From an uncultured Bacilli bacterium (GTDB lineage: Bacteria > Bacillota_I > Bacilli_A > RF39 > UBA660): DNA of 64,000 bases. A program made the translations under genes and the position numbers. The stretch spans positions 1 to 64,000 of the forward strand of contig CAKPER010000001.1 in assembly GCA_934149245.1 (NCBI GenBank), read 5' to 3'. Under the pieces are notes generated by a model. It did not search any database. It saw only the letters and a program-made list of their open reading frames with translations, and had not been told where the DNA came from. Positions 1 through 7,456 of the stretch are shown here, piece by piece (the first letter of the stretch is position 1; the number at the start of each line of letters is the position of its first letter).

Positions 1-24
1 ATCTTGAGCTTCATTTTTTTGCAT
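1..24 (-). CDS. 5' end of a gene that runs off the left edge
   Basis: Only the first eight codons (MQKNEAQD) lie in the window. The ATG is preceded at a good distance by a GAAGGA ribosome binding site (about 31-37), which is why I accept it as a start. It follows the 1,097-residue gene on the same strand, so it may be the third gene of that operon. Nothing can be said about its function. Confidence 0.55.
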
Positions 25-50
25 ATTAATTCCTTCTTTCTTTTTATTAT

Positions 51-79
51 AATAAAATTACAAGCTTAGTAATTTTATT
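51..79 (-). terminator. AT-rich inverted repeat at the end of the 1,097-residue gene
   Basis: Two 11-base arms (AATAAAATTAC and GTAATTTTATT) enclose a 7-base loop. The repeat overlaps the stop codon of the gene at 75 and is followed on the minus strand by a short AT-rich run. It could be a weak terminator or an operator for the next gene. The stem has almost no GC pairs, so confidence is low. Confidence 0.3.
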
Positions 80-3000
80 TTCTTATTTTGATGTGTTTTT
101 TTATAATATCTGTATCTATTTTAGACATAGTTGATTCTAAGATTATTGGTAGATTTAAGTTATATATTTTGTTTAAAAGAATAAGCTGAGCTAATTTTAT
201 TTGTTCGTTTTTCATTGCTAAAAAGCAATGAAAATGTTCTAGAGATATTTGCTTTAAAACTTGACCTTCCCCTTTTCCTAACCCTATTCTAAGTGGATAA
301 CTAGTATTTTCAAATGCTAAATCAATTTTTTGAGGGGCTATAAGATCGTTATCATTTAATATTTCCATATTATTATCCAAAATAATTGTTCCTGTTTTTT
401 TATAGGAATTATGAGTGTAAGAGTTTATTTGGGCAACACTGATGTAGTATTTTCCATTACGGCTTCCTGCGTTGTCACGGTTTCCATAAAAAGCAGATGT
501 GATTGCTCCAGTTTTAATGATATTATTTAAAGTTTCAATTGATTTTGTTGTGTGTGAGAAGTATGTGTTTGGTATTTCATAATCGTGATTATTTAACTGG
601 TTTAGATAATCATTTATTGCCTCTTTATCAACTATTATATTTTTACTATCTAATATATTATTAACTTCAACTTTAGGAATATAGATATTTATTTCTTTTT
701 TTGTTAATTTTTGGGGTGATAATATATATTTTTTTGCTTCTTTGAATAATCTTTCATCATTATCAGTATAATAAAAATCATAGCTTCCATCTATTTTATT
801 TCCAATAAACCAATCTTCACCAATATATCCAGATTTATAATTAGGATTTAATTTATGATATTTAAGACAATTTTGGAGACAGTACTCATAATATATGCCG
901 TTAATTTTTACTTTTAGATTTTCTTTGCTTAATTCATCAAAACTGTAAACTTTTTGCCTTTCATATATGTAACTTGGTTCTACGTCGTCTGTACTTAAGC
1001 TTTTATTATAATCTCCATATAATATTAATTGATTTTCACTAGAATCTTTTAGATAGAGTTCTGTTTTGCTGTTTGGTTTAAATAATTGACCATTTAGCTC
1101 ATTTAAGGATTTTAAATTATCTATATATTTGTTTTTTACATCAATTTTATTTCTACCTATTAATACTAATTTGATACCTTTGCTTTTTTCAATTTTTGTT
1201 TTTTGAACTATGTCTTTGGCAGCTTTTAGGTATATTTCGTATATCTTTTTTTCATAATTTTCTATATTTTGTATTTCATCAGTAACCTCGATGTTATCAA
1301 AACATAGGACATCACCACATCTCCATACCCAGCTATATGTTACTATGTTTTTATTATTTGTTATTTTAAAGAAACGACCATTTGGATTAATAGCTCCATG
1401 TTCTAGACAAGTTTTTGCTTTTCCATTTGGCGTTAGGCAACTTGATGCTTTACAATTATTTGGTAGTAAATAATTGTTAATTCCATTAGAAATTATGCTT
1501 TTATCATGCAAATTAAGTAGTCTGTATTCTAGATTATTATATGTACCATTGCAATCCGGAATGGTGGATGTAAGTCTTTTTCTGTAAATTTCATATAGTT
1601 TGATACCATTTAATTTTTCTAAAAATGGTTCTCCTTTAACGACATGATTTAACAATTCTAAGTTTTCCGTAAGTTCAATATTATATGGAACTAACAAATT
1701 TTTGACAGATTGTAATATTTTATTTATGTTATTGATGGTTATTTTTTTATTGTTTTTACTTTCAATTAATTTTTCAAGAGCAGATAAATATTCTATAGAA
1801 GAATAATTTTTGGATATTTCTGCTGTTGAATCAGTGTGTTTGATAAATATTTTCATTTTATCAACAAAGTCTTGCGGTTTGTTTTTTACCATATCAATTA
1901 TCAAAATCCAAGTTTGAGGATTAAATTCAATAAGTTTTTTTGTTATATCATATCCAAAAATATTTAGTGATAAAATTATATATTTATCATAATTTATTTT
2001 TGGTATTTCTAATAAGTTTTTTCGATTTGAATAACTTTTTTTCAATAATTTTTCTTTTAGTATACGATATTGTTTTACATTATAATTTTTAATGTAATTA
2101 ATATCTATATCAGTATCAACTAAAATATCATTAGATTTATAATTATGTATTAAATTTTTTCTATTATTTATTTGAATATTTATTTGAAAAATTTTAAAAA
2201 GGTCTCCTCTTTGAATTATTCTTCTAAAAATTATCTCTAGCAGTTCTAAATCTTTTTGAGTAATTTTATCTTCATATTTTTTTAAAAATTCTTTAAGAAA
2301 AGCTTTAAAACATTCCAAAAATAAATAGTTTTTTTTGTTATCATTATAATTTTCTATTGATAAAATTTTTAATGCGTCATAGAATTTATAATCATATATA
2401 GAATATATATTCCTAATATTTGTTTTCTTAACTTTTTTTTGCCTATAAATCAAATTCCATAATTTATTAGCAAAATTTTCTTCAATGGATATTTTAGAAA
2501 TAAATGGAGAGGTAATTGAAGGAGATAATAATTTTTCTAAAAAATTTTTGTTTTTAAAAATTTTTATCCATTCAATTTCTGTTAGGATGTTAGTTAACTC
2601 TTTTTCCTTATAATCATAATTTTGTAAATATTTTAAAAGTTTAAACGCTTCTTTATAGTTTTTATTTTTTAATTCAATTTGAAAGAAATAAAATATAGTA
2701 TCAATATCTACACGTTGAATATTACTGTAATCGTATTTGTAAAATTTTGTAAAGTCATTGTTTAAAAATTTAATATCATTACCAAAATATTTATAGAAAG
2801 TTATTATATTATCATTGGCTATTTTTCCTCTTTTTGCTGTATAATTTTTTGCTTTATAAGCTTCTGGAATATTAAATGTATTTATTTCCCAAATGTCTAA
2901 ATCTTTGCAATCATAAGATGATTGACAATATAGAGATTTTCTTATTTCTTTCCTTAATTTTTTATAGTTTTTTCTAATAATTTTTTCACTAATTTCTCTA

Positions 3001-3368
3001 TCTGATATATCCATACATAAATCAACTAAATCAATTGGTTTTATTTTTTCCTTGTAAATATTAAAGATGTCATAAAAATATTTAATTATTATTTCTGGAT
3101 CTTGTTTGGTACTATTATTTACTTTGGTTTGAATTTTTTCTGATACATATGGAAATATCCTGTTATTTTGAATGTTAATAAAATAAAATAAATCTGTCAA
3201 TATAAATAATATCTCATTTGATGATAAATTTGGTTTTTCTTTTATAATATTTTTTAATTTTTCTACATATAATTTATTTGGATCAGAGGTGCTTTCAAAT
3301 ATTATAGTAGCGTATGAAGTTGTTGCCCATTCATTTGGATCAAAAAATTCTTCATCTAAATCTTTCAT
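75..3368 (-). CDS. Large unrecognised protein (1,097 aa), possible ADP-ribosyltransferase-like C-terminus
   Basis: I do not recognise this family. No signal peptide or membrane segment is visible, so it should be cytoplasmic unless exported by an unseen route. The first 600 residues are helical and Lys/Asn/Ile rich. A middle part carries a cysteine cluster (SSCLTPNGKAKTCLEHG) followed by a short motif ending WVWRCGDVLCFDNIEV. Near residues 934-1040 there is FSHTT, then about 35 residues later GKYYISVAQ, and later GEGQVL. That order His...Tyr...Glu is what PARP-like ADP-ribosyltransferases show, but this is inference from spacing only. It starts 10 bases after the ankyrin/coiled-coil gene, with AGGAGGT before the ATG, so the two form an operon. 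Confidence 0.75.
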   Translation of the reverse strand: MKDLDEEFFDPNEWATTSYATIIFESTSDPNKLYVEKLKNIIKEKPNLSSNEILFILTDLFYFINIQNNRIFPYVSEKIQTKVNNSTKQDPEIIIKYFYDIFNIYKEKIKPIDLVDLCMDISDREISEKIIRKNYKKLRKEIRKSLYCQSSYDCKDLDIWEINTFNIPEAYKAKNYTAKRGKIANDNIITFYKYFGNDIKFLNNDFTKFYKYDYSNIQRVDIDTIFYFFQIELKNKNYKEAFKLLKYLQNYDYKEKELTNILTEIEWIKIFKNKNFLEKLLSPSITSPFISKISIEENFANKLWNLIYRQKKVKKTNIRNIYSIYDYKFYDALKILSIENYNDNKKNYLFLECFKAFLKEFLKKYEDKITQKDLELLEIIFRRIIQRGDLFKIFQINIQINNRKNLIHNYKSNDILVDTDIDINYIKNYNVKQYRILKEKLLKKSYSNRKNLLEIPKINYDKYIILSLNIFGYDITKKLIEFNPQTWILIIDMVKNKPQDFVDKMKIFIKHTDSTAEISKNYSSIEYLSALEKLIESKNNKKITINNINKILQSVKNLLVPYNIELTENLELLNHVVKGEPFLEKLNGIKLYEIYRKRLTSTIPDCNGTYNNLEYRLLNLHDKSIISNGINNYLLPNNCKASSCLTPNGKAKTCLEHGAINPNGRFFKITNNKNIVTYSWVWRCGDVLCFDNIEVTDEIQNIENYEKKIYEIYLKAAKDIVQKTKIEKSKGIKLVLIGRNKIDVKNKYIDNLKSLNELNGQLFKPNSKTELYLKDSSENQLILYGDYNKSLSTDDVEPSYIYERQKVYSFDELSKENLKVKINGIYYEYCLQNCLKYHKLNPNYKSGYIGEDWFIGNKIDGSYDFYYTDNDERLFKEAKKYILSPQKLTKKEINIYIPKVEVNNILDSKNIIVDKEAINDYLNQLNNHDYEIPNTYFSHTTKSIETLNNIIKTGAITSAFYGNRDNAGSRNGKYYISVAQINSYTHNSYKKTGTIILDNNMEILNDNDLIAPQKIDLAFENTSYPLRIGLGKGEGQVLKQISLEHFHCFLAMKNEQIKLAQLILLNKIYNLNLPIILESTMSKIDTDIIKKHIKIRK

Positions 3369-3378
3369 GTTTTACCTC

Positions 3379-5232
3379 CTATTTTTTTCTTTTCTTAACA
3401 TTATTTTTGGAAATGATTGATGTTTCTAAAAGGTTCCATATTTCATCAATTTCAAAATTGTCTTTATTATTTAATTCAAATATTTCTTTCAGATAATCAT
3501 TTAACTTTTCTTTCTTTTTATTAGTTATCAATCTGTTATTTTCTTTAATTATTTCTTTTAGTTTAGGCAAACTGATGGTAGTATAATCAAGTTGTTCAAC
3601 TTCACCTAGTAGGTTAATAATTATTTTGTTTTGTTCATTAATTTCTGATATTGCTGATAATAATTCTTTTTCTGTGCTTTCTAATATTGTTAAAAGTTGG
3701 ATTTTGTTTTGATTTTTTAAAGATGATATTTCATTAATAAAGTTTTCTTTAGTAGAAATAGTTAATTCTTCTTTTATTTTGTTTTCTAAATTTTCTAATT
3801 TATTTTTATACTCTTTAATAAGTTTATTTACCAATTTAATTTCTTTATCAAAGTTACAGATTTTTAATTTATATTTGATATTCTCTAATTGAGTTACATC
3901 TATTGAATCATTTAATTTTTCAATTTCTTTTTGAAGAAGAACTTTCAATTCCTTATATTTTTCAAAAATAACATTAAATTCACTTTCCTGTTCTATATTA
4001 GAATATTCTTTTTGCGATATTAGTTTTTCTTCTAATTCATTTTTTGAATTATCTATTAGTTTTTGATTCTTTTCTATAATTTCATGTATTAAATCTATTT
4101 CATCAGCAAAATTATAATCTCTTATTTCATCCTTTATAGTATTTAAAGCAGTTATATTTAAGGGATTAATTAGTTTGTTTATTTCTTTTTCAATAATTTT
4201 TTTGAATAGTTTTTCATATTTTTTCCAAATATTGTCAAAATTACTTTCTTTTTTTGTAAAAGATGCTTTTTTTTCTAAAATTGTATTTAATTCGGTTTTT
4301 AAGGAAAGTATTTTATTTTTATTAGTTATGATATATTTAAAATCAATATTTTCGATCATTTTTTCTAATTCTATCATTGTTTCTTCTTCTTTGGATATTA
4401 TTTCATTGATTGTAAATGTTTTGTCACTTGTTATAGTTTCTAAATTTTGAGACTCCTTCTCTACTTCGATTGTTGCTGATAATATATCGTTTCTTGTTTC
4501 ATTCTCTAATTTTTCTTGTTTTTCTTCAATATCATTTTGTTTGTTGCCATTATCGTTATCAAAGACCTCGACTTTTTGCTCATCAATTTGATTAGAATTT
4601 AGTCTTGCTTTTAAGGATTCTTCTTCTTGAGCTAATCTTTTAAACCAGCTATCATTTTTGCTATTTTGTGCCTCTTTTTTATATAAATTAAGGGCAGATA
4701 ATAATTTGTTTCCTTTTTTGTCTTTACATTCTAGATTAAAATCTTCACCTAAAGCATCAATTAGTGGTAATACTTCTCCTGTATATACTTCACTTGCAAT
4801 GGCAGTATGAATAATACTATCACCATCATTATCTTTAGTATTTACATCTAAATTGTGTTCTTTAGCAATTTCTATTAATTTTAGAAGAAAATTTGTAGAA
4901 TATGAGTGTTCTTTATTATTTTTATCAGTATATCCATATAATGCTAACTGAATGAAACTGTATCCAGTATACTTGGATTTGTAATTAACATCGTATTCAT
5001 TATCTAGAAGAACACTTATAAATTGAAAAACTTTTTGTTCATCAAATTTATTTTGAACAGCTGCATGTAATAAATTTCCATAATTGTTTTTATCTTTTTT
5101 ATCTATTGGATTAATAGCATTTAAATTAAAGGCTTTTGATATATTTTTAAAAGTAAATTCTTCTATTGGAGATTGAAAAAAAGTTTGAACTTCTTTATTT
5201 AACATTTTATTGTTTGTATTTTCTGTTTCCAT
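3379..5232 (-). CDS. Ankyrin-repeat / coiled-coil protein (617 aa)
   Basis: The N-terminal ~190 residues contain degenerate ankyrin repeats, seen as NLLHAAVQNKF, GYSFIQLALYGY, DGDSIIHTAIAS and GNKLLSALNLY, each followed by a helix pair. From about residue 230 onward the protein is a long, highly charged coiled coil (Glu, Lys, Asn, Leu heptads). There is no signal peptide. Ankyrin repeats normally bind proteins, so a scaffold or bait role is plausible, but no partner is known. It is the first gene of an operon with the 1,097-residue protein. The start is supported by AAAGAGTGAT upstream. Confidence 0.8.
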   Translation of the reverse strand: METENTNNKMLNKEVQTFFQSPIEEFTFKNISKAFNLNAINPIDKKDKNNYGNLLHAAVQNKFDEQKVFQFISVLLDNEYDVNYKSKYTGYSFIQLALYGYTDKNNKEHSYSTNFLLKLIEIAKEHNLDVNTKDNDGDSIIHTAIASEVYTGEVLPLIDALGEDFNLECKDKKGNKLLSALNLYKKEAQNSKNDSWFKRLAQEEESLKARLNSNQIDEQKVEVFDNDNGNKQNDIEEKQEKLENETRNDILSATIEVEKESQNLETITSDKTFTINEIISKEEETMIELEKMIENIDFKYIITNKNKILSLKTELNTILEKKASFTKKESNFDNIWKKYEKLFKKIIEKEINKLINPLNITALNTIKDEIRDYNFADEIDLIHEIIEKNQKLIDNSKNELEEKLISQKEYSNIEQESEFNVIFEKYKELKVLLQKEIEKLNDSIDVTQLENIKYKLKICNFDKEIKLVNKLIKEYKNKLENLENKIKEELTISTKENFINEISSLKNQNKIQLLTILESTEKELLSAISEINEQNKIIINLLGEVEQLDYTTISLPKLKEIIKENNRLITNKKKEKLNDYLKEIFELNNKDNFEIDEIWNLLETSIISKNNVKKRKK

Positions 5233-5264
5233 TTTATCACTCTTTCTTGACAGTCTTGCTAGTT

Positions 5265-5293
5265 ACTATATCATAGGCGATAATTAAAAGCAA
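5265..5293 (-). promoter_or_regulatory. Promoter of the ankyrin / 1,097-aa operon
   Basis: On the minus strand TTGCTT (5288-5293) is followed after 17 bases by TATAGT (5265-5270). TGA directly before the -10 box makes it an extended -10 promoter. It lies 33 bases upstream of the ATG at 5232. Confidence 0.65.
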
Positions 5294-5361
5294 GTATTTG
5301 TTACTGTTTTCTAAATCAGTTTGAAAATGTTGGAATTAAATTGAAGATAAATAAATTTAGG

Positions 5362-7017
5362 TTATTTTTTTCTAACTTTTATTTTTTCTAAATTATTTGT
5401 ATACATTAAATATTCTATATAAGATTGTTTTATGTCTTCATAAAATTTATTTGTTTTATTAGCATATTTGTTTTCTAATATTTTAATGACACTATTTATA
5501 TCTAAATTTTCTCTTAATTTATATTTTTCGTTAATGATAGTTAAGTATATGTTGTTAAGGTTAATGTAGGTGCTTGCGTCTTTGGTGTTTATAATTTTTT
5601 CTAGTTTTGTTCCATTATGCTCTATTAGACTTGTTTTTATTATTGGAGCCATTATTGTGTAAATTTTTTTGATTGTGTTACCACTTAATTTATCAAAATG
5701 TATGTATCCTAGATATGGTGTATTAGTTTCTTTTATAAATGGATTTTTTTTGTGTGTTAGTCTTAAATAAATATTTAGGATATCTTTTGCTATATAGTCA
5801 TTTATTATTTCGTTTATTATATCTTTAGATATAGAGATAACATTAGATGTTGAAGAAATAGTTTTATAAGATTTTATAGAGTTTAGATCTGTATATTCAT
5901 ATGCAATATGTTCTTTTACTAAGTAATGGTTTATCTCATGAATTAAAGTTTGAAGATTCATGCCATCATCTTCTAGTTTTATGCATATATAATCAAATAT
6001 TTTAGGAGTTCTAACATTTAGACATTTTAGTTCTGTAGAAAAGCCATCAGTTGTAGTGCTTATATTTTTAATTTGTTTAGTTATTCTCTCAGTGTTTTTA
6101 GGTGTAATATATGCTGGTAATTGTTTATTTTGACCTAGGATTATACCTAAATTATCAGAATCTTCTTTATTATTTTTTATCCACAAGTAGAATGAATAAT
6201 TTAGGATGTTAGTTTTAAATTTATTAAATTCTATTAATGATATTTTTGATTTTAAATCTTTTAAATTTAGTAAATCTTTTTCTGTTAAAGAATATTTTTC
6301 TATAAGACTTTGGGATAATATTTCAACATTTTTTCTATATTTTAAAAGTTTGGTATTTAATTTGCTATCAGGAATATTGTTACTAGCAAAAAATACTACT
6401 AAATTATCTAGAGAATTATTTATTTGAGTACTATATTTCTGACCATAATAAATACTAAAGGATTTTTTTAGAGCGTTTAGAGTTTTATTAAATTCTTGAT
6501 AAAAATAAGCTAAATAATTGGATAGAATATCTTTATCGTTTAAAATGATTTTGCTTTTTTGGTTAAAAATATTTATGTTAGGATTGGTATGCTTTATTTC
6601 ACTTTTTAAAATACGATTAGAATTGTTTCTTAAAAAATGTTCTAAAACATCTTCATTGATATAATAATAATCGTTGTCACTTGCTACTAAGTTATTAAAT
6701 GGGCGTTCTTTGATTGTTTCTCTTTCTTTTTCGATTATTAAATATAAATAGTCGTTAGCAGAATAATTAGTCATAGATTCTCTTATGTTATTTGATGGTG
6801 TTAAGACATTATAATTGCTTTTAATGAGAGATTTTAATATTTGGTAGGTATTTTCTTCGAGGTTAATATTAACTTTGGAATTATTAAACTCGGGTATGAT
6901 TAATTCTGTTTCATTTTGTGGTTGATATTTATCTGCTATGGTAAAAATTATGCTATTTATTAATTTCAAAGATAGTTCTTGGTATTTTTCTTTAGATATT
7001 TTTTTTACTTTTATCAT
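5362..7017 (-). CDS. HEXXH metallopeptidase-like protein with an unnamed N-terminal module (551 aa)
   Basis: Residues 360-364 read HEINH, in a helix context (LQTLIHEINHYL), which is the zinc motif of gluzincin/zincin peptidases; Glu403 in NEIINDYIA is a candidate third ligand. No signal peptide is visible, so the enzyme would act in the cytoplasm. Residues 77-141 align without gaps to residues 79-143 of the PP2C phosphatase at 59175-60632, with 26 of 65 identical, so both carry the same N-terminal module. It starts 10 bases after a 55-residue gene and shares its promoter. Substrate is unknown; the peptidase assignment rests on the motif alone. Confidence 0.75.
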   Translation of the reverse strand: MIKVKKISKEKYQELSLKLINSIIFTIADKYQPQNETELIIPEFNNSKVNINLEENTYQILKSLIKSNYNVLTPSNNIRESMTNYSANDYLYLIIEKERETIKERPFNNLVASDNDYYYINEDVLEHFLRNNSNRILKSEIKHTNPNINIFNQKSKIILNDKDILSNYLAYFYQEFNKTLNALKKSFSIYYGQKYSTQINNSLDNLVVFFASNNIPDSKLNTKLLKYRKNVEILSQSLIEKYSLTEKDLLNLKDLKSKISLIEFNKFKTNILNYSFYLWIKNNKEDSDNLGIILGQNKQLPAYITPKNTERITKQIKNISTTTDGFSTELKCLNVRTPKIFDYICIKLEDDGMNLQTLIHEINHYLVKEHIAYEYTDLNSIKSYKTISSTSNVISISKDIINEIINDYIAKDILNIYLRLTHKKNPFIKETNTPYLGYIHFDKLSGNTIKKIYTIMAPIIKTSLIEHNGTKLEKIINTKDASTYINLNNIYLTIINEKYKLRENLDINSVIKILENKYANKTNKFYEDIKQSYIEYLMYTNNLEKIKVRKK

Positions 7018-7027
7018 TTTTTTATCC

Positions 7028-7195
7028 TTACAAACTTATTACTCTGTTTATTTCTATCGGTTTTCTTTTTAGCATAGATTCTGTTTTAAACCAAGCCCTT
7101 TTACTTCGAGTGTTGTATTGGATTAATAATTTACTATCTTTTCTTTTTGTTAGCTTATAGATGATATTCTTATCTGTTATTATTTTTTCAATCAT
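7028..7195 (-). CDS. Small basic protein (55 aa)
   Basis: The frame is open further upstream, but the ATG at 7195 follows GAGGGGG at ideal spacing and the promoter lies only about 30 bases before it, so I take this as the start. The product is basic, with no membrane segment and no motif I recognise. It leads a two-gene operon with the HEXXH protein (gap of 10 bases) and may be a partner or regulator of it. Confidence 0.6.
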   Translation of the reverse strand: MIEKIITDKNIIYKLTKRKDSKLLIQYNTRSKRAWFKTESMLKRKPIEINRVISL

Positions 7196-7223
7196 AATGA
7201 TTTCCCCCTCATTTATGGTGTAT

Positions 7224-7252
7224 ATTATACTATAAATGTATCTAATTATCAA
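7224..7252 (-). promoter_or_regulatory. Promoter of the 55-aa / HEXXH operon
   Basis: On the minus strand TTGATA (7247-7252), a 17-base spacer and a perfect TATAAT (7224-7229). It lies just upstream of the GAGGGGG ribosome site of the 55-residue gene. Confidence 0.75.
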
Positions 7253-7275
7253 GTAGATAACACAAGAAAAATAAT

Positions 7276-7309
7276 AAAATATCAACTTCAAATTGGAAAT
7301 TGATATTTT
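7276..7309 (-). terminator. Hairpin downstream of tRNA-Thr
   Basis: AAAATATCAA and TTGATATTTT form a 10-base stem, followed on the minus strand by a T-rich run. It would end the smc/tRNA transcript before the promoter of the 55-residue gene. A second small hairpin lies at about 7319-7340. Confidence 0.5.
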
Positions 7310-7353
7310 CTATATTAAATCCAAGACTATAAAAGTCTGGATAGATTTCCCTA

Positions 7354-7429
7354 TGGTGCTGAAAACAGGACTTGAACCTGCGACCTATTCATTACGAGTG
7401 AATTGCTCTACCAACTGAGCTATTTCAGC
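7354..7429 (-). tRNA. tRNA-Thr (anticodon CGU)
   Basis: The 76-base cloverleaf is complete: acceptor stem GCTGAAA/TTTCAGC, D-arm AGCTCAGTTGGTAGAGC, anticodon loop CTCGTAA giving CGU for the codon ACG, T-arm with GGTTCAAGTCC, and an encoded 3' CCA. It starts 28 bases downstream of the smc stop codon on the same strand and has no obvious promoter of its own, so it is probably cut from the smc transcript. Confidence 0.95.
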
Positions 7430-7456
7430 GTGAATTATATGTAAGAGGAAGATATT

